A stretch of 12,500 bases of DNA from Chromera velia (Eukaryota; Sar; Chromeraceae). Below are positions 1 to 8,387 of this stretch, one piece after another. A program made the translations under genes and the position numbers. Position 1 is the first letter of the stretch, and each line of letters starts with the position of its first letter. Under the pieces are notes generated by a model. The model made no database searches. It saw nothing but the letters and a program-made list of their open reading frames with translations, and was not told the DNA's origin. The stretch spans positions 3,400 through 15,899 of the forward strand of contig JAHBMJ010000580.1 in the NCBI GenBank assembly GCA_018398765.1, written 5' to 3'.

Positions 1-39
1 CCCCCCCCCAGCAGTGCACGGGCAATCGGCCTAACGTTG

Positions 40-1020
40 GCCTCCGAACAGAGCAGCCTCCTAGGGAGAGGTCAAACCATAGGAACTCGCCGCCCGCTTG
101 AGCCGGTCCATCCTCCCATGACAAAACGGGCCAAGCGCTGTCTAGACGGATATTTAATTTGGAAGACTGAAGGCCTCACTCTATTAGAAAAAACACCCCC
201 CCGTCCTGTCTGCCCTCCCCTACCCTGCCGGCCCTGTTTCTGCAGAGAACGGGAGGTTGCGACAAACCAGTCGTCCAACCATTCTTGTGCCTCCCTACCT
301 CTCTCTTCGACAGCAAGCTTTCTTTTCATTGCTACTTTCTCACCCGGGCCCGAGTGCACCCCTACATCAGAGAAGAATTCAGGAGCAAAAGGTCCCACCA
401 ACAGTTTGACAGACCTCTACCATTCTCCGTAAAAGCCATTCTTGCAAAGATCTAAAAAACCGGCTGGCACACAGTGGGAAGTTAAGGAGAGGCTACGTAA
501 AAATCCCCCTACTCTTTCTGTCAAGAGAGACCATATCGGGCAAAGGCCAGAAATGAAAAGGGAGGGAACATGAAACGAATTGCGGGGGAGGCCGAAAACC
601 TATCTAACAAAACGTAATTGCAGATCGTCCAGCGTCTTTATGTCTGCTTGACTGAGGGGAAACACTTCAAGCCCGTTAAGGGCCACAGGACGAACTGTCA
701 GGAATTCATAGACCCCAAAAAAGCATAATTTTGGAGGCAGAGGAGAGAGGACCAAGGGAAGCACAGAGCCCTATGACCCCTCCCAGCACCTTCTCTGCTA
801 CCCCCAGCCGATGTTTTACAGAGGGACGGAGAGAGCCGCCTTCAAAGAAAGTGTAGCCTAAATATTTGTACTCATCAGATCTCTTTACTTCCTTTCCCTC
901 AAAGAAGATCGGCTCCCTAATGTTCTCTTCATTATTAGAAAGCCTCATCACTTTAGTCTTTTTCAGATTGACCGTGAGGCCTAGTGAGGCCCCATATCTG
1001 ACAGTATTCACCCAATTTAT
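40..1020 (-). pseudogene. Reverse transcriptase thumb and ORF2 C-terminal region
   Basis: After motif C the minus strand carries VNTVRYGASLGLTVNLKKTK, the usual 'gl-x-VN-x-xKT' block, then a YKYLGYTF segment, equivalent to motif E. Next is a thumb-like segment to about 727, where a frameshift moves into VRPVALNGLEVFPL and KTLDDLQLRFVR, TAG, VFGLPRNS. This resembles the 'G-x-E-v/l ... L-x-x-x-Q-x-x-x-R-x-i-l-G-L-P-R' segment downstream of many non-LTR reverse transcriptases. A second TAG follows (about 413), then basic, Gly/Arg-rich sequence with RLARFVMGGW. A final Cys/His cluster may be present at about 25-55 but is too degraded to call. The segment continues the element toward its 3' end and is non-functional. 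Confidence 0.7.
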
Positions 1021-1035
1021 TCATTTTCGATTGAA

Positions 1036-1753
1036 GCTCCTATGAAGAACGACCAAACAGAATAAGATCGTCAGCGTAACCGATACTTTTGAGAGGCTGA
1101 CACTCTAAACCGATCATGTCATCCTGACTAACCCAATCAGATTCTTTCCCTCTTTTTCTCTTCCCCCCCGCTTCTGTCTTCTCGTTCCCCTTTCCACTGC
1201 TTACCCCTCTCAATCTACCTATTTAAGGTTTATCTCTTATTCGGGTTTCTATTGGGCTCTCATCATTCACTATTCCATCCTTCTCTGACTCTTCCCCCCC
1301 GTGCCCGTTCTCCCGGTCAGCCGAGGAGCTAACGTAGCGGTGCAGGTTATTTATGAACAAAAAAAAGAGCAGGGGAGAGAGAAGATCGCCCTGCTTTACC
1401 CCCATCTCCTCCGGTATCTCTTTATCTGCTCCATCAACTCTTGTCCAGACATTGACATACATGGCATATACCATCAAGACGTCACATTCTGACACCCCCT
1501 CCTCCTGAAGCTGTCTCAACAACAGATCATGAGGGACCTTGTCAAAAGCCTTTGAAAAATCGATAAAAGCAGCCAGAAGAGGGCGTTTCCGGGCTTTCAA
1601 GCTCACTACAAGTCCCGCCAGAGCAGCAATAGCCTCTCTAGTCCCTACCCCTTTCCGAAACCCCAGCTGTCGGTTGTCCAACATGGTCCGTTCTCTCAGT
1701 TTTTTGTCCATCAAAAGGATAAACAGCAATACACGATATGGATAGGTCTCCAT
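1036..1753 (-). pseudogene. Reverse transcriptase palm (motifs A, B, C)
   Basis: This is the catalytic core of a non-LTR reverse transcriptase on the minus strand. LDNRQLGFRKG precedes motif A, FIDFSKAFDKVPH (first catalytic Asp at about 1561-1559). Next comes GVKQGDLLSPLLF, the motif B region (about 1399-1364). After a hydrophilic insertion of roughly 55 residues comes the motif C box YADD at 1078-1067. All three catalytic aspartates are therefore still encoded. One in-frame TAA (1225-1223) lies between motifs B and C, and a TAG (1042-1040) just after YADDLILFGRSS. Motif C is in the same frame as A and B, so the insertion is not a frameshift artefact. Nonsense changes leave the copy inactive. 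Confidence 0.88.
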
Positions 1754-2420
1754 TCCAAGCAGTCAGGAGAGGGGGGGCCTTTTGGTACCGGAACTACACG
1801 AATCAGATTCCAAAGAGACAGCCAATAAGAACAACGATAAAATAAATTAAAGAAGACAAAAAGAAGGAAACGAGAAAGAGGAGAGAAGTTGAAACATAGG
1901 TCGAGATACCTGGGGGAAACGCTCCTAATTCTATTTGCCTTGCTCATATCGATCGACCGGAGGGTACCAATAATCCTTTTAATATAAGAGAAGGCCGGAG
2001 GAGGAGGTGCGGAAGGGAGAGGGAAGTAAGGGAGGCAATTAAAAGAGGAAGGAGCCCTTCACTCTCAAAAACAGAGGCCCAGAAATCGGTAAAAACCTCG
2101 GGAGTCGGTCTGTCTCCCCTGCTTTTCGCACTGCCCCCTTCCCTCTTCCAACACCAAATCGCCAAGGGGTCGGATGCCACCTCCCTTGCTAGCCTTTCTG
2201 CCTACCGGTTCGAGTGCTCAGCTTCTTTACGGGCAAACAATCTCTTCCTTAACCTGCGAAAGGACTCAAGCCTTCTCTTCGCACTCTGGGTGGGACCTCC
2301 CCGGACTCCTTCATCGGGCCCCCAGATTCCTCTCTGATCCTTCCATTCCTTCTCGGCCACCCTAACCTCTTTTTGCTTTGCTGTACACTCTTTATCCTAC
2401 CAGTCTGGCCTAGTCGACTC
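1711..2420 (-). pseudogene. Retrotransposon ORF2 linker and start of reverse transcriptase
   Basis: Minus-strand reading from about 2420 gives a basic, Arg/Lys-rich linker (RLRKRLFARKEAEHSNR, one in-frame TAG, then AERLAREV and DPLAIWCW). It is followed by FTDFWASVFESEG, typical of the segment just before the palm in non-LTR ORF2 proteins. After a degenerate stretch comes IDMSKANRIRSVSPRYL, equivalent to the family's 'sKA-x-G-x-D-x-ISPRxLK' block, and then RVVPVPKG and EWRPI, the classic N-terminal reverse transcriptase signature. A frameshift near 1735 passes the reading to the next frame, which carries the catalytic core. Confidence 0.7.
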
Positions 2421-2624
2421 TCGCTCGGTTACATCCTTTCTCCTTTTCTTAGATTCCTTCCTTCTCCCCGCCCCTTTCCCTTCCGAACTCTCACTTGCTA
2501 AACATGCCTACCAGGAGTCAGAAATCTGTCTCAGCTGCTCCGTCAAGGAAAAAGTTAATGCATTTGATTACGGGGGCTCGGGGGGGGGTTTTGGGGGATC
2601 GAAGAAGTGGGAGACAACGTCTCC

Positions 2625-3065
2625 CTACTCCTGCGCTTGCCGTAAACCTTCCTCCCACAGGTCTTGGCAATGCCTCCCTCTCTCTGTGAATGCTTTCAGA
2701 GAGAGAGCCACCCCCATCAAGTTGTCGTCACCGACAGGGGAACTTTTGCCTATCCTGCCCAAATGTAAGAGAAACTGAGAGAGAGTGAAGTCAGAGATAA
2801 CGCCTTCATGCAAAGAAGAGGAGGGTGGAGAAGAGAAGTCAAGACTGAGAGAGATGGCCGCATGTTGCTTTGCAACCTCCGGACGTGACTCAACAACATA
2901 AAAATCAAGATAACAGAGAAGGAGAGGGTCAATCAGGGGGATGTCGATTATAGACTGAGACCTTCCACTCATGTATGTCCATACCCCGGTCAGTCTAACC
3001 TCAACTCCCCTCCCTTCATCCTTGAGGTGCAGGCCCGTGTTATCTAAGTTGCCTCTTCGCCGAGC
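2625..3065 (-). pseudogene. Retrotransposon endonuclease domain, C-terminal remnant
   Basis: The minus-strand frame is open from about 3065 down to 2625 and resembles the last third of an APE-type endonuclease. It shows a TGVWTYMSG stretch followed by SIIDIPLIDP, matching the family pattern of a Thr-Tyr/Phe segment then S-x-I-D-hydrophobic, and then a KQHAAISL segment where family members have SDHxPI. The histidine is retained, while the preceding Ser-Asp reads Lys-Gln, so a catalytic residue appears lost. The N-terminal catalytic residues of the domain are absent, as expected from 5' truncation. After the histidine motif the frame runs into a low-similarity stretch leading to the linker. The assignment rests on pattern matching by eye, supported by the adjoining reverse transcriptase on the same strand. 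Confidence 0.6.
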
Positions 3066-3257
3066 CTTTCGTGCTCATATCAGCTCTCACATTGAATCTC
3101 ATTAAATCTCAGTCTTCTCAGTTTAGTGCTCTGATTTCAATACATGGCCTCTTCCTACTGTATTCTCTCTCATGTTTGGTTCTCGCTTTTTTCTGCCCAC
3201 AGCCATCAACACATTGCTCTTATGCCCCAGCTATCACCCAGCGTGACAGATGGGCAT

Positions 3258-3443
3258 GCAAGCAGGCATGCGCAGGTAGGCAGGTAGGCAGGCAGATATA
3301 CCAAACGGCAGAATAGACAGATCCGTAAAATGAGAGAATGGTACTGACAGAATAGCAGAAAGGTAGAGAGACATGCAAACACGCAGACATAGGCACTGCC
3401 AGACAGGCAGGCAGGCAGGCAGACAGACAGATAGACAGACACA
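3258..3443. repeat. CAGG/CAGA tetranucleotide microsatellite, two blocks
   Basis: Two impure runs of CAGG, TAGG, CAGA and TAGA units flank about 95 bases of related degenerate sequence. The first is at about 3260-3297, the second at about 3400-3442. All three minus-strand frames stay open through it, giving Cys/Leu/Pro-rich pseudo-proteins, which is a by-product of the simple repeat and not evidence of a gene. Confidence 0.85.
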
Positions 3444-4105
3444 TAGGTTACTCTTTCGATAACCTTGTTTACTCATATCTCATCTCTTCACTTGCATTTC
3501 ACTTTTCTTATCTTGCCTTTCTCATGCTATTTCTCTTAATTCCGACCTTTTATCCGACCTCTCAACTGTATATATCTCTACATACTACCTCACAAACAAA
3601 CTGTGAGATTCAGAAGTCGCAATCCCACTCTGCTTCCATCTTGACGTTTCCTTCCGGCACGACTCAGCATATTCCTGCCTACCTATCTGTTGGCTGTCGT
3701 GCAGGGATGCCTTCCTGTGTACTTGACCGCATTCCTAATTTTGTCTTCTTTTCTGAGTGTGCTCAAAGTTCTGCCTCCTGGTCTGTTTGACTGCTTTCTC
3801 ATCATCTCAGCTAGGTGCCCATTCTGTCTGCCTGACTTAGTCTACTTCCCAAATTTTAATCTTTTTATTAAACTTTGTCTATGTTCACTGAAAAGTTCTG
3901 ACTGGGCCGCCCTATCCAAGGCTTGCCTTTAAGAACTTGCTATCCTAATAACCTTCCACATTTCGCTTTTCCGCTCTTCCATCTTTTCTCCCATCACCTC
4001 TTCTATCCTCTTTATCTGTTCTGTGTTTCTTCTTTCTTTCTGTCACTGCTTTCTTCATTCTTTTCCCCCCTTTCGTTTCTCTCTCCAGACGTATACCTCT
4101 TATTT
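3444..4105. other. Pyrimidine-rich stretch with no gene seen
   Basis: This stretch is rich in C and T on the plus strand, with short open frames of Leu/Ser/Phe-rich translation and no recognisable domain. I see no RNA gene, no convincing splice-site pairs and no clear transposon ends. It may be intergenic DNA or an untranslated part of something not visible. Confidence 0.5.
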
Positions 4106-4107
4106 TA

Positions 4108-4319
4108 CATATTTTTTTATAATAACGCCTGAAAGTTATTTCAGGATAAGTTTTCTCGATACGATCGTACTCGATCATCAACATTGACCGCCATTTATTG
4201 AACATTGCTCTTTTATACATTTTTTTTATGATGGCGCCTAAATGATATTGCATGATAAATTCCCTTGACTTGATCATACTTAATCCATAAGTTGATCGTC
4301 AACATTGATCGGCATTAAT
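4108..4319. repeat. Old imperfect tandem duplication, about 110 bp units
   Basis: Two diverged copies lie head to tail, at about 4108-4199 and 4217-4319. Shared landmarks in order are a T-run, a CGCCT block (4126 and 4235), a TGCATGATAA/TTCAGGATAA block, and ACATTGACCGCCATT versus ACATTGATCGGCATT (4181 and 4302). Landmark spacing is 109 at the start and 121 at the end, so the second copy has gained about 12 bases. No coding potential is evident. Confidence 0.7.
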
Positions 4320-5600
4320 TTATGGAATACAGTTATAAAAGGCTTTTATAATCAAGCTGTTTGAGAAAATTTAGGAAAATTTATACCAGATTACAAAACT
4401 TTTTTGACTGACTGTTCATCGATCGATGAGTTCTATAGTTAGTACACAAAGCATTTATCAAAAAGTATCCTCTCAGAAAGGTTACAGAATGTGTTTAGCC
4501 GTAAGTCTAACGAATTTTAGAACATTTTATAACATAGCTTTTATTTAATTGACTAGTTGATTGATTGAATACATAATTTTTTAAAGTCATAATGATGTTA
4601 AATATATTTGGTTCAGTGAATATGTAATTGATTGATTGGGATACCAATAGTAGCTCAGGAAAAGATTTAGTAATCAGACCATAATACTGCATGTTTATGT
4701 TTTTTAACATTTTCCTTTAGCCTGTACGTCATAATTAACACACTCACAAGAGTCGGGTAACAAGACCTTAGTCACTTCCGTGTGCAAAGCGCATGCACTC
4801 ACTTGTATCGATATATTAGTCTCTTGAAATATGCGTACAAAATGTAAATATTGGTTGTATTAATTGAGGGGATCGTCATCGATCATGCAACACATTTCGC
4901 GTGACAAACATTTATCGCGAATTGCATGCAACACTCTGTACAATGGATGCACACACAAAAGATTCAAGAAAGGCCGCGGATCGTGATCACTCTCCATGAG
5001 ACAGCTTAGCAATGATGATCAATGTAGATGGGGTGTAATAAATCTAAATGGTCCAACACTAGTATATGTTAGGCATGTCTAAAAAATACGGTGCAGAGCC
5101 ACGCTCGTATATCACCCCTGTCATCGTGCGCGCATGAAAACCAATCCCCGCGTAAGCACGCGTATGCGTGTATGTACACACGTATACACAGACAGGTCAG
5201 AAACAGGTCAGATCCGATCAAATGTGTGCGTGCACGTCCAAAGACTCCATCTCAAACTACACATAAAAATGAACGGCGGTGAGGGTCAATGGGGGCAGGC
5301 GGCAAAGAGGGAAGGTCGGGTGACAGCTAGCCATCATATTTTTGTTGATAGACAGACTGACAGACCGTGTGTGCGATTTTTGCTTGTCTTCTGCTGTGTG
5401 TTGAACAGCGTATCCATTCGTTTCTCCTCCACCCCCTCTCTTCTCCTCTTCTCTCCTCTTTCATGTCTGTTCGATACCTAAATTCATGGTTATCTGCTTG
5501 ACTCCGTGAGCCATACCTCTCTATCTTGTCTTGGCGTCAGAGAGAGGGAGAACTTATCCACACATCGCAAGACAGTGAAACAATATGAAACCAGGAGGGC
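4320..5600. other. AT-rich then mixed-composition stretch with no gene seen
   Basis: From about 4320 to 5090 the sequence is AT-rich with short palindromes such as TCATCGATCGATGA (about 4414-4427). From 5100 to 5230 it has alternating purine-pyrimidine runs (CGTATGCGTGTATGTACACA and similar), a composition that can adopt Z-form DNA. A small CAGA-type repeat lies near 5347-5365. Short open frames exist but show no domain and no homology that I recognise. Confidence 0.5.
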
Positions 5601-6063
5601 AAAGAAAAGTACATATGTTTTAAGTAGAAAAAGGTTGTAGACTTTGGCACCGCCATATCGAAGTGGTGTGCGCCGCCGCGCTACTGAAGGAAATTGTGCC
5701 AGACGAGAACCTGAAAGCAGCTTGTACGTATACCACGCTTATCAGGTGCGTCCGTCTATTTCGTGCAGACTGATGTAAATATATTTCATGCAGACTGATG
5801 TAATGAAGTGTATACAATCAATGCGACACATACAGGCAGAGCACTAGAAAGCCTGAGAGTGGTTTATCAGAAGAAGAGGTATGCCGGAATAAAGTTAAAC
5901 GAAGCGACTCTTTATATGAGCAAATTGTGTTTCTATGAAGACAGAAGCTCAAACAGTTATCCTTTGATGTAAGTCTCTAAAGCGGTGTCAGAGCCGCGCA
6001 ACTCTAACTGGTAGCCTTATTCTTTTTAGGCAGTGAAAACGCCCGATAACAGAGAAGGCAGCC
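5601..6063 (+). repeat. Left arm of a large inverted repeat
   Basis: The reverse complement of this 463-base arm matches 7178-8022 over nearly its whole length once a 363-bp insertion and its target duplication are removed from the right arm. Landmarks in order are AAAGAAAAGTA (outer end), GGTTGTAGACTTTGGCACCG, GTGCGTCCGTCTATTT, TGCGACACATACAGGCAG, TTATCCTTTGATGTAAGT and CGCCCGATAACAGA (inner end). Similarity stops sharply on both sides. No matching target duplication is visible outside the arms. Confidence 0.9.
5624..6036 (+). pseudogene. Unrecognised gene fragment with two introns, left copy
   Basis: The left arm reads as three exons. Exon A (5624-5745) gives LWHRHIEVV, then an Ala/Leu/Lys-rich helical stretch ending LIR. 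An intron with donor GTGCGT (5746) and acceptor GGCAG (5839) spans 94 nt. Exon B (5840-5968) reads RALESLRVVYQKKRYAGIKL onward to SSNSYPLM with no stop. A second intron of 61 nt (5969-6029) has donor GTAAGT, a branch-like CTAACT and a TTATTCTTTTTAG acceptor. The frame then stops at TGA (6034-6036). The right arm has the same frame and introns of exactly the same lengths. Exon A starts just after an in-frame TAA with no ATG, so the 5' part is missing. I do not recognise the protein. It could be a C-terminal piece of a duplicated host gene or of a transposon gene. Confidence 0.5.
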
Positions 6064-7177
6064 GTCCATTCTAGTCAGCAGAGAGAGGGAAAGTATCTAG
6101 CTGCGCTGTGTTTCTGTCTCCTTCCATACTGTATAGCAGCGATGGCAAGTGGAAGACGTAAAGATCGAGAAAGAGCGAGTTCGGACGGAGAGAGGTCCTG
6201 GATCGACGTACAAGTGAGTGAGTTTTCAAGTTGAAATAGAATAGAGAGACATAGAGAGACAAAACTGTATACTCCGTGACTGCTGAGATCCAATCTATGT
6301 GCACATGCCCTGTTTGGCCTTATTTTTCGTTCGGGGACTGGGAATACTGGGGGTATTGATCGGGTTGCTTGGTAGTCTGTAGAGAGAAAAGAAAGCGAAG
6401 AGAAGGGAAGCGAGAGTCAACGTGCAAAAACGCGCCAGACTGACTGCAAAGCAAAAGAAGAGGAAGCCCGAGAAGAGAAGAGCTCTGGTAGAAATGTCTA
6501 CCTTCTGAATTGCCGAGAAGGGGGAAATCGGTATCAGTGTGGGACGAGCGTCCTCGATATTCCACTGGCCCCTTTGCACGACGTAACACGCTTTGTCTAT
6601 TGCTTTGCAGTCTGAAGGGAAATTGCATTTGTTTGTGTTAGCTATATGAGTAATGAGAGACAGAAAGTATCACATGCTGGTTAACAGTTTGTTTTCTTTT
6701 GAAGCAGGCCATAGAAAGACCATGCAAAAGCGAGAGACATTAAATTTTGCTTTAGATGAAACGGAGATGCGTGATCCCTCTAAACGGTGCTAAATAGTAC
6801 TCAAAGGGAACGGGCTCCGTCGGGATCTATCAAAAAAAAGATTTTATAGAAAGAGTTGAGCAAAGAGGAGTAGAGACGGAAAGAAGAGAGCGGGAGCACC
6901 GCCATATGATATGAAAAGAAAAGAAGAGCCACTGATGCGAGAGAATCACTAGATGGAGCAATATTATGGCATTGCATAGAGTCTTCTTGAAGAAAGCAAG
7001 CGACGCTGTGACAACAGGCTTAGTCGCAAGCTAGAACAAAACAGAAGACAAGAAAGAAGAAGAGGTGGAGGAGGCGTGAGAGGTTCACGTAACTAGCAAA
7101 AGGGGAAAAGGAGAAACAACTGGCAGGAGTCAAAGAGAAGAGGAAAAAATGTTTGCAGAATCTGCTACCAGTTTGTT
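6064..7177. other. Spacer of the inverted repeat; no assured gene
   Basis: This 1.1 kb purine-rich stretch separates the two arms. It has no recognisable protein domain on either strand. A short ATG frame at 6142-6213 (MASGRRKDRERASS... type, basic) ends exactly at a CAA|GTGAGT donor. An acceptor-like TTTGCAG lies at 6604-6610, but the reading stops after about 12 more codons. No transposase or tRNA-like structure is seen. Confidence 0.5.
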
Positions 7178-7204
7178 GGCTGCATTTTCTGTTATCGGGC
7201 GCCT

Positions 7205-7988
7205 TCACTGTCTAAAAAGAATAAAGTTACCAGTCAGAGTTGCGCGGCTCTAACACCGCTCTAAAGACTTACATCAAAGGATAACTGTTTGAACTTCTTT
7301 CTTCATAGAAACACAACTCAGGCTTTCTAGACACCGCGGCGTTTACGGTCAAACGCCGCAGCACTAAACGCCGTGAAGCACCCGAAGGGCGCACCGCGGC
7401 GCGCCGCAGTTGTAAAACCTTGAAGAAAGGGGGGAACCGCGGCGTGATTGTTCCGGTCTTTACCTTTTCTGAGGTAAATTGAACCAAATTAATCAGCAAT
7501 TAATCAAATTTATCATTGAAACACCTTACAAAAAAAATTTTGGCGCCTGCGGTGCACAGAAAAAACCGTTTTGACGGTATATGGGGCCATGTCCCAAATG
7601 GGAGGGGGCGCCGCCGTGGAGGGACCTGGAGGGAACTGTGGCGCAGCCGCGGTGCTAAAAATGGTTGCTCTAGAGAGCCTGACACAACTTGCTCATACAA
7701 AGAGTCACTTCATTCAACTTCATTCCGACGTACCTCCTCTTCTGATAAACCACTCTCAGGCTTTCTGGTGCTCTGCCTGTATGTGTCGCATTGATTGCAT
7801 GCACTTCATTGCATCAGTCTGTACGACATATCATTGCATCAGTCTGCACGAAATAGACGGACGCACCTGATAAGCGCGGTATGCGCGCGAACTGCTTTCA
7901 GGTTCTCGTCTGGCGCAATTTCCTTCAGTAGCGCGGCGGCGCGCACCACTTCGATGTGGCGGTGCCAAAGTCTACAACCTCGTTCTAC
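7205..7988 (-). pseudogene. Unrecognised gene fragment, right copy, split by a transposon
   Basis: This is the minus-strand counterpart of the fragment at 5624-6036. Exon A is 7988-7867, followed by a 94-nt intron (7866-7773, GTGCGT to GGCAG). Exon B runs from 7772 to 7273 and is interrupted by the element at 7319-7681. A 61-nt intron (7272-7212, GTAAGT to TTTTTAG) follows, and the same TGA stop lies at 7207-7205. Exon B differs from the left copy by mostly conservative changes (Leu/Pro, Lys/Arg, Ala/Val, Ile/Met, Tyr/Cys, Asp/Glu) and five silent ones. That ratio does not argue for strong selection. With the insertion the frame cannot give the ancestral product. Confidence 0.5.
7319..7681. 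mobile_element. Non-autonomous hAT-like element (MITE), 363 bp
   Basis: The element is flanked by a perfect 8-base direct repeat, ACACAACT (7311-7318 and 7682-7689), the target-duplication length typical of the hAT superfamily. Its ends form an inverted repeat of 13 bases with one mismatch: CAGGCTTTCTAGA at the left, and CAGGCTCTCTAGA reading inward from the right. Subterminal CACCGCGGC motifs recur near both ends (about 7332 and 7645), as is common in hAT elements. There is no transposase frame, so it would have moved using an enzyme supplied elsewhere. The unoccupied equivalent site is at 5923-5930 in the left arm, which confirms the insertion boundaries. P-type elements also make 8-base duplications, but the CAG termini favour hAT. 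Confidence 0.85.
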
Positions 7989-8022
7989 TCAAAACATATC
8001 AAAACATATCTACTTTTCTTTC

Positions 8023-8350
8023 TGTCTGCAACGTACTCTTTGAATCAAAGATTCTTCATGAAGTATGGGAAAGTGCGCACAACAATCACTCCCAAATCCA
8101 GGATTTGTTTTGGAAGTTTCGATCGTGAGTCCAACTTCGACGTTCGCTTTCAGGCCGACGTTGCGCGAAGAGTTTCCACCGCCTGCAGGCAGAATCGGCA
8201 CTGCAGTCAGACACGCTGGAATTATACCGAAGGTCCTGTAGACAGTCTTTCCCTCAGCAAGCAAGCAGAGACAAAGGCTTGATGAAAAGTTGTATTATTC
8301 TCAATGTCGATCTGTCCCTAGTTCAGTTCCTGTCGATCGTATAATTGTTT
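8023..8350. other. Intergenic stretch upstream of the CBM20 gene
   Basis: This lies between the right arm of the inverted repeat and the TATA box. It contains several CGATCG-type palindromes (about 8121, 8335 and 8374). A minus-strand frame is open at about 8010-8280, but it has no ATG and no recognisable domain. It probably holds promoter-proximal sequence for the gene to its right. Confidence 0.4.
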
Positions 8351-8356
8351 GGTCGG

Positions 8357-8363
8357 TATAAAA
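8357..8363 (+). promoter_or_regulatory. TATA box of the CBM20/repeat gene
   Basis: TATAAAA lies 463 bases before the start codon and about 240 before the first intron donor. This would place transcription start at about 8385-8395, in GC-balanced sequence with no ATG up to the intron. A weaker TTTATACT at about 8505 could be an alternative. No transcript data are available to decide. Confidence 0.5.
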
Positions 8364-8387
8364 GCCATCAGCCGATCGGTCGCCAAA

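Larger units (their letters stand above)
1..3065 (-). mobile_element. Decayed APE-type non-LTR (LINE-like) retrotransposon, 5'-truncated
   Basis: Read on the minus strand, this stretch holds in the correct order the C-terminal end of an apurinic-type endonuclease, a basic linker, a reverse transcriptase with its catalytic motifs, and a C-terminal thumb-like region. That order is the ORF2 layout of APE-type non-LTR retrotransposons, which nick genomic DNA and reverse-transcribe their own RNA in place. The frame is broken by at least three frameshifts (near 1735, 1015 and 727) and at least five in-frame stops, so this copy is dead. Recognisable coding fades upstream of about 3065, where simple-sequence DNA begins, which fits the 5' truncation usual for such elements. 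The 3' end, poly-A tail and target duplication lie beyond the left edge or are not visible. I cannot assign the clade. Confidence 0.85.
7178..8022 (-). repeat. Right arm of a large inverted repeat
   Basis: This arm is the inverted copy of 5601-6063. It is 845 bases long; removing the nested element and one copy of its target duplication (371 bases) leaves 474, close to the left arm's 463. Small length differences include a 10-base duplication AAAACATATC at 7991-8010 that is single in the left arm. Both arms share a roughly 25-base internal duplication containing CATCAGTCTG. Confidence 0.9.

Noticed and set aside
3206-3476. Cys-rich proteins on the minus strand (CLPACLP-type)
   Set aside because: All three frames translate the CAGG/CAGA microsatellite; no gene evidence.
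5601-8022. Mutator-type transposon with long terminal inverted repeats
   Set aside because: The arm length would fit, but no 8-11 base duplication flanks the arms, no transposase is in the spacer, and the arms look like exons and introns. Kept only as an alternative.
5620-8043. Short frame of about 65 codons antisense to the gene fragment in both arms (…LHQSARNRRTHLI…)
   Set aside because: It is conserved only as far as the arms are, and it crosses both the exon A and intron A sequence; the opposite strand has splice signals and a better frame.
8010-8280. Open minus-strand stretch with a balanced amino-acid composition, perhaps an upstream exon of the right-arm gene copy
   Set aside because: No ATG, no recognisable domain, and no counterpart beside the left arm.
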